Assembly: GCA_036784855.1 (NCBI GenBank)
Contig: JAZDSV010000017.1
Coordinates: forward strand, 186,001-250,000
Length of the DNA: 64,000 bases
Direction: 5' to 3'
Source of the DNA: Aphelidium insulamus
Lineage: Eukaryota > Aphelidiomycota > Aphelidea > Aphelidiaceae
Shown: in pieces, positions 1 through 10,406 of the stretch
Layout: the number at the start of each line of letters is the position of its first letter
How positions within the stretch are numbered: position 1 is the stretch's first letter
Notes under the pieces: model-generated
The model's database searches: none
Told to the model about the DNA's origin: nothing
Seen by the model: the letters and a program-made list of their open reading frames with translations, nothing else
Program-made: the position numbers and the translations under genes

Positions 1-1065
1 TTGGAGTGCCTTCGTAAACTATCGGCTGTTGCGATTCCAAATAATTTGCAATTAGACAGCCACGAGGAAGAAATGGACTTGATCATGACGGCCAAAGTCA
101 TCAGCACACTTTGTCACGAGGCGTGTTGGGCCAACAATGAACTGCAGACAAAAGTGCTTTTGAAGTGGATATTCGGCATTGCCAATATCGTTAAACATGG
201 TAACAATGTGGCCGGTGTACTCCGCACATTGGTTCCAGATAACGGAGTAGTACTATTACCGCCAGCGTTGGTTTTGCTCATTTTTGTGGAGGTGCAACAG
301 CCAGGCTTGCAGAAATATTTGCGCTTTATTGCGCGCAAACTGGTCCGCGCTGCCAGCGCCAACAAAATGTTGCCGCAGCTGATTTCACTTCGTGGTCACC
401 TGGGTGATTCCGTTTTCTACCAGACCGCCATTTTGGGCTTAGATCCCGCTCTCACTGTACCGCAATTCGTGGCAAAGCTGCGCGAATATCAGTTTACCCG
501 ATTTGTCAACAAGAAGCATTCTAAAATGTTGCAGTCGGCATTGGAAAACGCTGCGAGTAGTACACTCAAGTATGACATTGTCCCGAAATATCGCGCCGTG
601 TTGTCACTTGATCATTGTGCAGACACTGTTGGGTTGGTAGCTATCAATGCTTTCAATCACTTGCCCAAGCTGCAATTTGTGGAATACATTAAATCCACTC
701 CTGACGATGAAAATGACGTGACCTATAAGGCGATCGAAAGTTTGAAGCCTCTCCTAGTGGCACAAGAAGCTCTTTGGAAGTTTCGAATATCAAGACTTTA
801 TTTCACCGCCAACAAAGCTATAATATCTGAAGCCGATATTGCAGCGATGGAACACGCAGACGCATTACACGGCCATGAATGGTGCGTCGAGTATAAGCGG
901 GATGGCCTGTTGGCGGACTTGAGGTCCAAAGTCGAGTATGCTTTGGTATTTAAATGTGAACCCGAGCAATTGGCGCTGCTGCAACGGTTATATCAGTGTC
1001 TGATCTGGAACAACAAGAATGCAATTGACGGAAATTTGAAAAATCTTGTTGGGGCCAAGGTTTAA
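1..1065 (+). CDS. Secreted-family helical protein, 5' end outside window
   Basis: No known domain recognised. The frame is open from base 1 and the first codon is TTG, so the gene very probably starts upstream; the first residues (LECLRKLS) align with LQCLRELS inside the neighbouring copy at 1351-2518, where they follow a signal peptide and a proline-rich linker. What is visible is about 354 residues, mostly alpha-helical by composition, with a shared block around HEACWANNE, a block GDSVFYQTAILGLDP and a C-terminal block CLIWNNKNAIDGNLKNL ending at TAA 1063-1065. A third, more distant relative lies at 5709-7145. Function unknown; extracellular by analogy with the copies that retain signal peptides. 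No intron is needed. Confidence is high that it codes, low on any role. Confidence 0.75.
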   Translation: MECLRKLSAVAIPNNLQLDSHEEEMDLIMTAKVISTLCHEACWANNELQTKVLLKWIFGIANIVKHGNNVAGVLRTLVPDNGVVLLPPALVLLIFVEVQQPGLQKYLRFIARKLVRAASANKMLPQLISLRGHLGDSVFYQTAILGLDPALTVPQFVAKLREYQFTRFVNKKHSKMLQSALENAASSTLKYDIVPKYRAVLSLDHCADTVGLVAINAFNHLPKLQFVEYIKSTPDDENDVTYKAIESLKPLLVAQEALWKFRISRLYFTANKAIISEADIAAMEHADALHGHEWCVEYKRDGLLADLRSKVEYALVFKCEPEQLALLQRLYQCLIWNNKNAIDGNLKNLVGAKV

Positions 1066-1350
1066 AGCGAAATTCATATACGGTATTTAATAATATATAA
1101 TAAATTAATGCGGAATTCAGGGAAGTCATGTTTAGACAAATTTTACGTCTGTGGAAAAAGTCTTTTGGCAATCCAAATCATCATACACGACTTAAACCCA
1201 AATTTCCACCAAGAACAAGCGACAAAGTTGGTGTACTTAGCACATTCTACGCGACGAACATTTTACGCTTCACTACCGTAGAAGCGCTGTATGCCCCTGG
1301 AATGTTTTAGCCAATCGCTTGCGACAGCAAGGGGGCACGCCTCCTTCTTC

Positions 1351-2518
1351 ATGCGCGTAAAAATTTTCGCTACGTTGAGTCTGGTGGCGCCCGCCCTCTG
1401 CCAGCCTGGCATATCTTATGGCAATGATGGCGGTCACGATGGTCAGGCACCGGCGCACGCGCTGATGGATCATAATTATCCGACTGCGAATCCTGCGCCG
1501 TATTCGCCCTTTGCACCCCTGCCTCACTTTCCGCAACGGGTAGACACGCCTTACTACGGGGCTACGGCGCACAATCCGATCCCTGCGCAGGAAGTGCTAT
1601 CCTCGGATGTGTGCAGATTCATGGCGGACTAGATCCGCCTCTATTTGGACCGTAATGGATTGACGCACTTTGACTGGTCGCCAAAGTTAGGCTTTGATCT
1701 AAATTCGGCGTTGCAGTGCCTGCGTGAACTATCGGATGTTGCGATGCCAAAATATTTGGATGTAACCGCACATGCCACAAGGCAAGACTTACTTAGCACC
1801 TCAACCATCGTTAGCAATCTTTTTCACCGAGCCTGTTGGGCCAACAATGAACGGCAGGCAAGCATGCTTATGCATTGGATTTTCCGAATCGTAAAAAACA
1901 CCAAAAGCGAACGTCTCCTGTCCGATGTGCTTTGTCAGCTCGTGCCGCATAATGGATTTCCGCTAATTTCGCCAATGTCGGTAATGCTCATTTCTGACGC
2001 AGCAAAACAGTCTGGCTCGCCGATACCCATTAATTCCATTGGACGCAGACTGATTTGCGCGGCCAGTACCCATGACATGTTACCATGGCTGGATTGGCTC
2101 CGATTTCGACTAGGCGATGCTGTATTCTACCACGCAGCTATTTTGGGTCTGAACCCTTCACTTGCTGAGCCAGAATTCGCGGAAAAGCTGCATTCTTATC
2201 AGTTTTCCAATTTAGTCCACAAGTGTCCTGGAATGCTTAACGCGGCCGTAACAAATGCATTAAAGAGCGAGCGCCCTGATGATATCGTACCAAAGTTTCG
2301 CGCAGTGTTGTTGTTGAAGCATGATAGCAGTACAATTCGGTTTATCGCTACTAATGCATTTTTCAAGGTTGAGCCAGCACCAATTCGTCGAGTTTCTCAG
2401 AAGCACACTTGATCCCATGCAGTTGGATCTGCTTCGACAGTTGCAACAGTGTCTTATCTGGAACAACCCTAATGCTATTGGCGACAATTTAAAAGAGCTT
2501 ATTGGCACCACAGTTTGA
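1351..2518 (+). pseudogene. Broken copy of the secreted helical family
   Basis: The start at 1351 gives a convincing signal peptide (MRVKIFATLSLVAPALCQ) followed by a Pro/His/Tyr-rich linker. The frame then meets an in-frame TAG at 1630-1632 and continues as a clear homologue of the gene at 1-1065 (HRACWANNERQ, GDAVFYHAAILGLNP). Near 2365-2390 the reading frame shifts and the conserved end (QQCLIWNNPNAIGDNLKEL) is read in another frame up to 2518. Relative to the first copy about 75-80 residues are missing just before this end. One stop, one frameshift and one internal deletion together point to a decayed gene rather than a single sequencing error. A very short intron over the TAG cannot be fully excluded, but I see no fitting splice sites. 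Confidence 0.75.
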
Positions 2519-2577
2519 GGCGAAATTTAAAACCATACGGAACATTGATTTCAATGAACAGGAATCATTCTTATTAT

Positions 2578-4105
2578 CTATTCTTGAGCAGCAGCTCCAC
2601 GTACTAGAGCAATTTCGTGTAGCGAGTACGCTCGCTTACCGGTAATTTCTTCGGCCACCGCCACAAATGGCGGCAATTTACTTTTCCACTCGGTGTGCTC
2701 CCCGGGAATATCAGGAAAATAAGCTTCCAGTATTAGCAAGCCAGCAGATTGGACCGGCTGCTCCAGACAGTCCAGCTGGAAGTAGTTGTTCTGCCACAGA
2801 AAGCACCTGCGGCGCTTCAGTATAGGCACCCGGTTTGGATCGGCCTGTGTGCGCAGCATATCATACTCACGACCTCCCAGCGACCTGCGCACTGCAAGAT
2901 GAACATATTTTTTGTCGCATATTATGGTTAAAAAGATGAACACCTACATTCAACGGGACCAGAGGATGCCGCGGCCGAATCTGGAGACACCGAGCTGCCG
3001 ATGGACGCGGCGCGCAGACGACCGTTCGGCCGCACAGTCAAATTGAAATGTGATACCGAGTTTTGCGTTCGTCGACGCAGCCGGGACTGAGAGCCATCGG
3101 TGGTGAGCAGGAACGTATGTTCGACAATAAAGTCTTGAAAGGGCACCGGAAATTCGTCAGACTGCACCAATGAATTTCCACCATTGAAGAGGAATGCAAA
3201 TCACTCACCAAGACAGTGGACGATGGCTGCACCAGGAATTTGTGCTTGCGAATGTTTTCGCCGTAGCGCTTGTCCTTCAGACCGAGCCGTTTCAACAGTG
3301 AGCCGATAACGCGATGACATTTCTTATCAAACGGTGTGGCATTGTCGATAATATCCTTGCAGCATATCAAAATTTTAACTACACTCTTTCACACAACCTA
3401 CGTAGTATGGATGGCCAACCCAGGCGCGTGAGCACATGTCATCCAGCTGCAGTGCCAGTTCGATGCCCTCAGATCGCGCATGGTTGTTGGACAGATTGTA
3501 GAACTCGGCGGCTCCATTGGCCGCCGTGACAAGGTGCGCCACGTAGTCGTAGCGCTGATCACGCAGCTCCACCTCCGTCATCTTGATATCGTCTAGTATA
3601 CGCAGCCACGCCGAGCGGTCGATATCTTGGCCGTTATAAAAAGGTGTTAACAACGCGGAGTACTTACATGCACTGGCGTCCATTGCACCGCGGTCACAGA
3701 TAACAATCACCTTGTGGCCCTTGGCTGCCTCGGATTGCGCCAGGTGAAAGTATGTATCTTCAATGCGCAGCATGACGCGCAACAAGTCCAATTGAAATTG
3801 GTAGCTCTGCTCCGCGGACAGCTCCGAGAACGTCACACCGCCGCTGCAAATGCAAATGTTAGTGTATAGATTACCGCGTAGCTGCCAGTCACCTCAGCAG
3901 CACGGTGGCGGTCTCGGGCACGCGGAATACTGCGGCCAAGATTGAGCACGGGAAACCAGGCAGGACAGCAAGAATCACACACGCGACACTCACCTTTCCA
4001 GCCCATATTCTCAAACACGTCCGACAGCATGGCCTGCAGCGTGGACTTGCCGCCACACGGGCCTCCCGTCAGCACGACGCGCTTCACGTCGGCCGCGCCG
4101 TTCAT
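2578..4105 (-). CDS. TTD14-like P-loop NTPase with CYTH-like C-terminal domain
   Basis: Homologue of Drosophila TTD14 (TRPL translocation defect 14), a GTP/phosphoinositide-binding protein used in membrane protein trafficking. Seven exons can be placed: 4105-3994, 3929-3893, 3843-3668, 3625-3402, 3355-3209, 3161-2948 and 2891-2578, all with GT-AG introns of about 40-65 nt and consistent phases. The N-terminus holds a Walker A loop (GGPCGGKS); after splicing come [12 protein letters not shown], a Walker-B-like [15 protein letters not shown] and [13 protein letters not shown], all typical of the NadR/TTD14 AAA_28 fold. The last exons match the family's C-terminal half ([42 protein letters not shown]). 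It is complete, ends at TAG 2578-2580 and is tail-to-tail with the broken gene to its left. A role in vesicular trafficking is inferred from the family; its substrate in this organism is unknown. Confidence 0.85.
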
Positions 4106-4255
4106 TGATATGATTGGTGGGCGCGCTTTTTGTTGTTGTGTGTTTTATTGTTGCCGCCGCCTTGGTAAATAACTCTTGGGCGGCCTTCTGTCACTTCATA
4201 TGCAAAATATATATTAATGCAACGTGTATATTATCTAATTGGAGTTCTCTTCTTG

Positions 4256-5549
4256 CTAACCGCGAACATTTCTCATGGGGTAGTTGTTGTTGTTGTTGCT
4301 GTTGGCGCGGACAGGCGACGCAACACTCGGCTCACTCAGCGCGTCTTCGTCGTCAATGTCCAGGCCAATGTGTTCAAAGTCCTCGAACGAGTCGCGCTTC
4401 GAGATGCCGACACCGCGCATAACCTGCGCGCGGAAATACTGCGCGCCACCCGTGCCGCTGCCACCGTACGAGTGCCGCGTCTTCCACAGCGTGTAGTAGA
4501 GGAGCCAGCCGCCGCGCCACAGCACAAATGCCCCGACAACACATGCGCACACAATGACCAGACCGACCAGTACCGATACTGCGGCTTCCGCGATGCCAGA
4601 CCCATCGTGGTGAATATTCGTCAAGTCCAGCTGCTGATCCCCATCATCCAAGTCCGGGTCGTGGACGCCATCATCACCATCGTATCCGACTGTGTTGGAA
4701 CTGCTTTCAACGTTCACAGTGATCGCTATTTGTCTCCATAGTGCGGCGAGACTGTCCCCCGTGGCGCCATCAAACCCTGCAACACATCATTACAGGGTGT
4801 CTACTGTAATACGGTACATTAAACTTGCCCACAATGAGCCAACGAGAGTTGCTAACGCAAAGCGAAAATGTAATTGACAAAGTCCGCGCAATTTCCGAGT
4901 CAGCGCATGGCAGTCCGCCGGCTACCTTTAAATCGTTGCCATCAGCTCCGGGCACTCCTATATAATGTTACGAACAAATGTCAAAATCCAGTTTGTGCAC
5001 CTCGGTCCAGATATCGCCACTGGAGCGCCATGCCATCTTGAACGGCCAACGCGTACTCGGTCGCGTTGAGTGGCAGAGAAGCTGGTTCGCTGTCCACCAG
5101 GACCGCTTTGACCGTCGCACCAGCGTTGCACTTGCCAGTCATTGCGACGTCCACTTGCACCGTGTAGTTGCCCATGGCAGTCACAGCGTCACTTCCGACG
5201 GCGCTCAGATCACACTTTAGTCCCGTGAAATTCTCGGCGGTAGTGTTGTATGTCTGTGGCGCAGTCTCCAGCAGTCCATCGCTGCCGAGTTGCACTGTTG
5301 CAGCGAGCGTGTCAAGCCGCGTGCCAGCTGTTCTACGCGGCAGTGATTAATAGCGAATCGCCATCACTCAGTTATAAACTGATCATCTTACATTGGAGAG
5401 CATGCAGTCGCAAGCATCGACATATCCATTACGGTAGCCACGGTTAGCATGACGTTCTCCATCACAGCCGCGCCATTCGCACATACGAACAGAGTCACCC
5501 AGATGGCTTGAACTGCGAGACGTGTCATTCGAAATTGGCTCCGTGTCAT
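4256..5549 (-). CDS. Putative type I membrane glycoprotein
   Basis: Not assigned to a family. The start region encodes a hydrophobic leader (MTRLAVQAIWVTLFVCANGA, second Met at 5528). A GT-AG intron then joins it to an exon near 5330-5000 rich in N-glycosylation sequons (NTT, NFT, NYT, NAT) with paired cysteines, and at least two more exons follow. The last exon has an acidic stretch, one transmembrane segment (about 25 residues beginning VSVLVGLVIVCACVV) and a cytoplasmic tail of about 80 residues with an acidic patch and an Asn run. The topology suggests a lumenal or extracellular beta-type domain on a single anchor. The exact junctions between 5000 and 4780 are uncertain, because the most obvious donor and acceptor are out of phase; I favour reading through to a donor near 4840. 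An ATG27- or receptor-like cargo protein is possible but not supported by a motif. Confidence 0.5.
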
Positions 5550-5708
5550 ATTAGTAGTGGTTAGACTTTTTGAGCGAGTTGCGTCAAAACTTGTTGGCAT
5601 GGCAACCATTTAGCTATCGGAGCGGTATAGCATGATATACATTCATACATATGTATGATTAAATAAGTTTTATTAAAGAGTGTTGAAGTCATCTGATATT
5701 GATGATGA

Positions 5709-7145
5709 CTATCCTGAACTACTATTGCTACTGAATTTTTTTACCAGCGGTTCTCCAAAAAGTGCCATGCAACGGTTGTAAGCGGCAAACTCGGGAAAGT
5801 AAGAACGTTTCTGTTGAATGTTTTCAATGTAACTGTCGGGAACCTTGTCATTCATGTTGGTGAATCGGCGACACATCTCGTCCACATTCCATTTCAGGCG
5901 GCGTGCATGAATTGCTCCTGACATTGTATATATCAGCTCTGGAGGGTAGTGTTTGAACGCTATGGCCATCACTTTAACAATGGCTTCCTCCGGAGGCCTT
6001 AGGTCCAAAATTGATGTAAACTTTGATGAATGCGTGTTTGGCAGAGTTTTCTCTTTCACTGAGGTAGGCAGCGTCGACATCAGAGCACCATAGAAAATTG
6101 ACGTCACTTCATTCTTGTCCGCCTCGTTGTAAGCCAAGTATGAGTGAAGCACATCTTTAAAATCACCATCGCTGATATTACCGTGGACAAAGCCTTGAAA
6201 AACAGTTCGGTAGAAGTCCTCAGCGTCCAGAATATGCAGCTTGTAAATGTCGCTCATAATATCTTGAAAGTTGTATTTGCTTGCATGTCTCAGCATCTGG
6301 CGTACGAGAACATGTCCAAGATTTGAGTTCTGCTTAGCGATTTCTATACTAGAGTCCACAAATGACGTCCAAAACTGGGCATAAATGTTGTCGATCAATG
6401 CCGCGGGCAATTGATCGTTGTCCTGCAGGTCAAACAGTTTGCTGAATTGAAATGCGCGGTCTGTGGCATGTCCTTGGGTCAACACAAGTAGTTGCATAAT
6501 CCACGGAATCAGCACATCCTTTCCAGTCTTGGGCACATCACACAGCAGCTTGGTAGCTACCTCAAATACATAGCGTAACATCTGTGAATTCCACTTGTCA
6601 GCGTTGACTAGGACAAGGCCTGCCGGCATGCGTGTGGGCCACAGCTTTGACCAACAATGAGCTACGCGTTTCAAACTATGAACCGATTGTGGCATCCAGC
6701 TGACCGCAGGCGTATCGAGAGCAAAAATTAGTTCCTTTTGAATGGGTCTACACTCGGGCGGAATTTCAATGGAAACCTGCGTAAATGGAAGGCGCACGTT
6801 AATCGCTGACGGTGGCAACAAGACAAATGACTGATGTCCCAGTGGCGACAATGAAGCTGGCGGCTGGTGTCCTCCCGGTGACAGTGATGCCAATTGCTGG
6901 TGTCCCAGTGGTGACAACGAAGCAGGTGACTGATGTCCCAGTGGTGACAATGATGCAGACGACTGGTAGCCCATTTGCGGCATCACACTATATGGTGGAT
7001 GTACCAGCGGTGGCGTCAGAGCAGGTGCCTGGTAATCCATCTGTGGCGGCGGTGGAAAATGACCCACATGAGTCACCCATGCAGGTGGCGGCCCAGTAGC
7101 CATTGTCGTTGCGGACAACGCAGCAATCATCAGAATAGTAATCAT
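5709..7145 (-). CDS. Secreted protein with HQ/Pro tandem repeats and helical domain
   Basis: Single-exon gene, 478 residues. The N-terminus is a signal peptide (MITILMIAALSATTMATG). Residues about 20-130 are a Pro/Gln/His-rich linker with five or six tandem copies of a 10-11 residue unit of the type GHQSPASLSPL. The rest is a helical domain that distantly matches the proteins at 1-1065 and 1351-2518 (the block DAEDFYRTVFQGFV corresponds to GDSVFYQTAILGL). The C-terminus ends in a serine-rich tail. A CCAAT box sits about 117 bp upstream of the start (reverse orientation on the plus strand, 7262-7268). The repeat linker looks like a flexible or wall-associated stalk. Function unknown; lineage-specific extracellular or effector-like protein by inference. 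Confidence 0.8.
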   Translation of the reverse strand: MITILMIAALSATTMATGPPPAWVTHVGHFPPPPQMDYQAPALTPPLVHPPYSVMPQMGYQSSASLSPLGHQSPASLSPLGHQQLASLSPGGHQPPASLSPLGHQSFVLLPPSAINVRLPFTQVSIEIPPECRPIQKELIFALDTPAVSWMPQSVHSLKRVAHCWSKLWPTRMPAGLVLVNADKWNSQMLRYVFEVATKLLCDVPKTGKDVLIPWIMQLLVLTQGHATDRAFQFSKLFDLQDNDQLPAALIDNIYAQFWTSFVDSSIEIAKQNSNLGHVLVRQMLRHASKYNFQDIMSDIYKLHILDAEDFYRTVFQGFVHGNISDGDFKDVLHSYLAYNEADKNEVTSIFYGALMSTLPTSVKEKTLPNTHSSKFTSILDLRPPEEAIVKVMAIAFKHYPPELIYTMSGAIHARRLKWNVDEMCRRFTNMNDKVPDSYIENIQQKRSYFPEFAAYNRCMALFGEPLVKKFSSNSSSG

Positions 7146-7803
7146 GCTGCGCTTCTGGTGTTCTTCTACGAGAACTTTCTACGAAGTACAACAAGCTCCA
7201 AACAACTGCACAATTTATAGCCCGAGAGATCGTTGGCGGTGCAGACTGCATCGTGGCCGCCTGATTGGTCAGATTGTGATCGTCAGCCAGTTCATTCAGC
7301 CCAATCAAAAGCACTGAAGTGGCCAAGCTGCGAAAGCTGAATATTGCCCACACCTTCATCTTTTGGCGACGCAGGATTTTGCAGTGACAGGGTCGCAGCG
7401 TATCTCATCAAGATAACATCAAAAACAAGCATTTTTATGCATTTCGACAGGCCAAAGGTGGCGAAGGTGACTACGGAGTTAATGCGCCCAGGGAAATAAT
7501 CGCTAGAAACACTACGGAGTCTACGACGTAAATAGCAACGGGGCATTTGATTACCTACTAATTTTGCAGATTTCATTACGTTCACAATGATGTGCCAAAC
7601 CACGCACCGCAAGCATCAGCCAAAACCATCGATTTGTCACTGACTTCTCCGCCGATGAAAATCGCAGTTGATCAGGTCGAATCAGCTGGACAGGTATTTA
7701 ATGATGGTTTTTTGGATCAGGCTAATTGGTTGAAGTGCCGAACTTCTGCTGCGTACTTCCCGAATCAGTTGAGGAGTTAAAATGTGATGTTCGAAATATT
7801 AAC
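7146..7803. other. Intergenic region with promoter of the 5709-7145 gene
   Basis: No convincing gene. It carries the reverse-strand promoter of the 7145 gene, including a CCAAT box. The segment at about 7221-7268 (GAGAGATCGTTGGCGGTGCA and following) is repeated with few changes at 8273-8320, suggesting duplication of promoter DNA. Upstream coding exons of the KH gene could lie in 7592-7770, but I could not find splice sites that keep the frame. Confidence 0.5.
7262..7268 (-). promoter_or_regulatory. CCAAT box of the 5709-7145 gene
   Basis: On the minus strand the sequence reads GACCAATCAG, about 117 bp upstream of the start codon at 7145. The same core recurs upstream of other secreted-protein genes in this window. 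In fungi CCAAT boxes are bound by the HAP/NF-Y complex; binding here is inferred. Confidence 0.45.
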
Positions 7804-8130
7804 ATGCCTCTGAGTTCTGATAATAGCGAACAGAGTATGGGTGTAATTATAAAACGCTCAATTGATATTCCCTTAGAGGCAATGGGCCGGATTATAGGAA
7901 AAGGAAGAGCAAACATCAATTATCTTAAAAGTTTGGATGGGATCATTCAACTTGAAATAATTCCGTCAGGGCTGAATCATAATGAGTGTACGATCGCCGC
8001 TACGTCTGAAGATGCAATTTTAAGGGCTCTTGCATTCATTAAAACCAAATTAACATTTCGAGAATACAGCTGGAGAACAGTTCTCGAAGAATCCATTCTT
8101 TTATCCCAACTCCAAGCGGGAGGATTTTAA
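7804..8130 (+). CDS. Small single KH-domain protein
   Basis: From the ATG at 7804 the frame encodes about 108 residues containing one KH RNA-binding domain: hydrophobic strand IIKRSIDIPLEAM, the hallmark GXXG loop as GKGR inside MGRIIGKGRANI, then a helix, a strand LEIIPSG and a C-terminal helix ending AFIKTKL. It resembles type I KH domains of the FMR1/TDRKH/vigilin kind but is too short to place. The same frame extends upstream to about 7726 without an ATG, so a 5' exon may be missing from this model. It could be the remnant of a longer multi-KH gene. A role in RNA binding is likely from the family; the target is unknown. Confidence 0.6.
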   Translation: MPLSSDNSEQSMGVIIKRSIDIPLEAMGRIIGKGRANINYLKSLDGIIQLEIIPSGLNHNECTIAATSEDAILRALAFIKTKLTFREYSWRTVLEESILLSQLQAGGF

Positions 8131-8750
8131 CACCGGATCAGGTGCATCCTGGAGCAAGAAAAGCCATGAAACGCTCGAAAAAGTGGGAGAGGCAGCAAGA
8201 ACGGACGTGACAGACACGATCATGTTTTTTTCTGGTGTGCTCGGAGAACAATTGCAAAGAGCATAGTTGGGCGAGAGATCGTTGTCAGTGCAGCCCGCAT
8301 CGTAACCGTGTGATTGGACAGAGATCTTTCAGCGAATAGTGCATACTATATTAATACTTACTGGATCCCCCCTTACGCGAGGCGGCTACGTCAAACCGTT
8401 TCCATCGCCAACTACTAGCCATCATACTACGGCGACGGGCTAGAACTCTGGCTCGTGCCAGGCTGGTTGGCAGGGCACCCAGGATGGCAACTCGGGGGCC
8501 CCTGGCGACAGTAAGGATGAGGACTTACGGAGCAGTGACTTAGAAACCTACAACATCCGATTCGAATTGTATGAATTGACTAGAATGCCTGACAGCGACC
8601 TCAACGACTCGACCTCGACTGGCTCACGCCTATGAGTGAAGTCTAATTTAAATAAACCAGTGTAAAACCTAATGGTGGTAAGGCGATGAATTTATTCATC
8701 TATCATTAGTCTGAGTGCTTCCCGGTGTAAGCTGATTGTGCTCCCATAGA
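8131..8750. other. Gene-free stretch with duplicated promoter-like segment
   Basis: No coding frame with homology seen. Bases 8273-8320 are a diverged copy of 7221-7268, lying in the same orientation. The rest is unremarkable and includes the 3' flank of the M28 aminopeptidase ending at 8751. Confidence 0.4.
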
Positions 8751-10023
8751 TTACGCGTGGCTCAGCTCAACGGCAAAGCTGAGTGCCAGCTTGGCAAACT
8801 CCTTCATGTGGTCAAAGTCCACTGTTTCCACGGTGTCGCGCGTAGAGTGCACATAGGGCGAGATGTCGCCAAACTTGCCCTCGAACGGGAACGCCGATCG
8901 GTATCCGGCCTTGTACCACGACGCGTGATCACTGCAGCCATAGCCGCAACGAGTCTCCACGTAGGCCATGTCGGCGTACTGGCCAATGAGCTGCTTGATG
9001 AACTGGGTCAGACTGCGGTCCACGTAGTCGGTAACAACGCCAAAGATGGGCTTGCTGCGCTGGTGCGGTGCCACGTAGCCTAATTTGTTTGGATGTTTAA
9101 AAATTTGTGAAAGTGTTATTCACAAAATATATAACCTACCAGTCATGTCGTTCTGCAGCATGGCTACAACTTTGCGGCCAGTCTTCTTGTAGTGCGAGGC
9201 CACGGCCTGAGATCCCAGCAGACCGGCCTCCTCGCCGCTGTACCAGTGGAACTCCAGCGGGCGCTCCGGCACAAAGGCCTTGTCCATGGCAAGCACGCGG
9301 AACACTTCCAGCGTGGTAGTAGTACCACTGCCATCATCGTCTGCAACATTATCAGTTTAAATGTAGAAACATAATTACCCAAATTCTGCACTTGCCGGCA
9401 CCGGGCGCACGGGCAAACGAGTTGGCGGCATTGACACTGTCCTGGTGCGCACCCACAATCACCGTGTCACTGTCCACCATCGCCTTGGGCTCGAAGCGGG
9501 CAATGATGCTGAACTGCTTCCAGCTGTGCTCAAACTTGGTCAGCGTGATGTTCTTGCCGCTCTGTTCCACCATGGCACTGATGGTCTGGAATAGGAACTC
9601 TGCCGACTGCGCACCGGTGCCACTGCGGTAGTAGCGAGTGTGGAACTCGGTGAACTTTTGCAGGAACGCCTTCATGGTGTCGGTGCGCAGCTGCGCGATC
9701 AGCGGGAACACCGTGGTGGGCATGCGCGGCGTGGGTGGCAGCTCCACTGTGGACGGCACAAAGGCCTCGTCAGCTAGCAGACGCGTCTCCGCCAGGTCCA
9801 TGAAGTCCGTGACATCCATGAAGTGCGTGCCGGCACGGATCAGCTCCATCTTCTGGTCCTCGGTGATCACGCGGCGGTCATTGGGCGCCAGTTCAATGAC
9901 GCGCATTTCAGAGCCTTCATCACCAGAGAACGCGTGCTGAATAGCGCTTGCCGGAGCCACACGGGCATCCACGGCGCTCAGGGAGGCGACCAGCGCGGCG
10001 GCGACAGACAATGCAACCTTCAT
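8751..10023 (-). CDS. Secreted M28 leucine aminopeptidase, active-site complete
   Basis: Zinc exopeptidase of family M28 (subfamily M28E, the type of fungal extracellular leucine aminopeptidase Lap1), expected to remove N-terminal residues from peptides outside the cell. Three exons: 10023-9396, 9340-9140 and 9079-8751, 385 residues. Intron 1 begins GC (GCAAGT) rather than GT. The protein has a signal peptide ([20 protein letters not shown]), a propeptide of about 90 residues and the catalytic domain. All metal-ligand and catalytic motifs are present: GAHQDS (His), ADDDGSG (Asp), [11 protein letters not shown] (catalytic Glu plus Glu ligand), QNDMTGY (Asp) and YVHSTRDT (His); the CGYGCSDH cysteine motif is also kept. 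It heads an array of M28 copies up to 20 kb. A CCAAT box lies about 102 bp upstream. This is the only copy in the window with an intact active site. Confidence 0.92.
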
Positions 10024-10406
10024 GTTGGGTAGTTGGCGGGATGCGCGTTGCGTGTCGGTTGAAGAACTTGTGTGAAAGGAAAATGGCGCGAAAAGTTTTT
10101 TCGCTTTTCAATTGCCTAAGCCGACCAATCACAGCGCGACTAAATCGGTGTGGCGCAGCGGCTGACATAAGCAGGGAAGCTTTCTAGGGTTGGTCAGCAT
10201 TGGCCGCAGCAGATGATGTCATTACGGAAAGATTTCATCAAAGCAGTATTTAAACAAAAATAAACAAACTACATATTAAGACACATCAGACGCCTCGTCG
10301 AGTTGTGTACTTGAAAATAATTGTCCTTCATGTCCCTCCGTGTTACAACATTTTAATTAATGCATGTATGTATGGTGAGACGAAGACGATGCAATATGAA
10401 ATGTAT
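10024..10406. promoter_or_regulatory. Promoter region of the M28 aminopeptidase
   Basis: No gene. It lies between the start of the M28 gene (10023) and the 3' end of kexin (10407). It contains CCAATCACAGC on the plus strand at 10125-10135 and a block AAAATGGCGCGAAAAG at 10079-10094; related GAGAAAA-GGCGC blocks occur just upstream of the two M28 paralogues at 17011 and 19538. Confidence 0.45.
10125..10131 (+). promoter_or_regulatory. CCAAT box upstream of M28 gene
   Basis: CCAATCA within CCAATCACAGC, about 102 bp upstream of the start at 10023. The same 11 bases occur upstream of the secreted ankyrin gene at 60357 (60278-60288). Confidence 0.45.
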
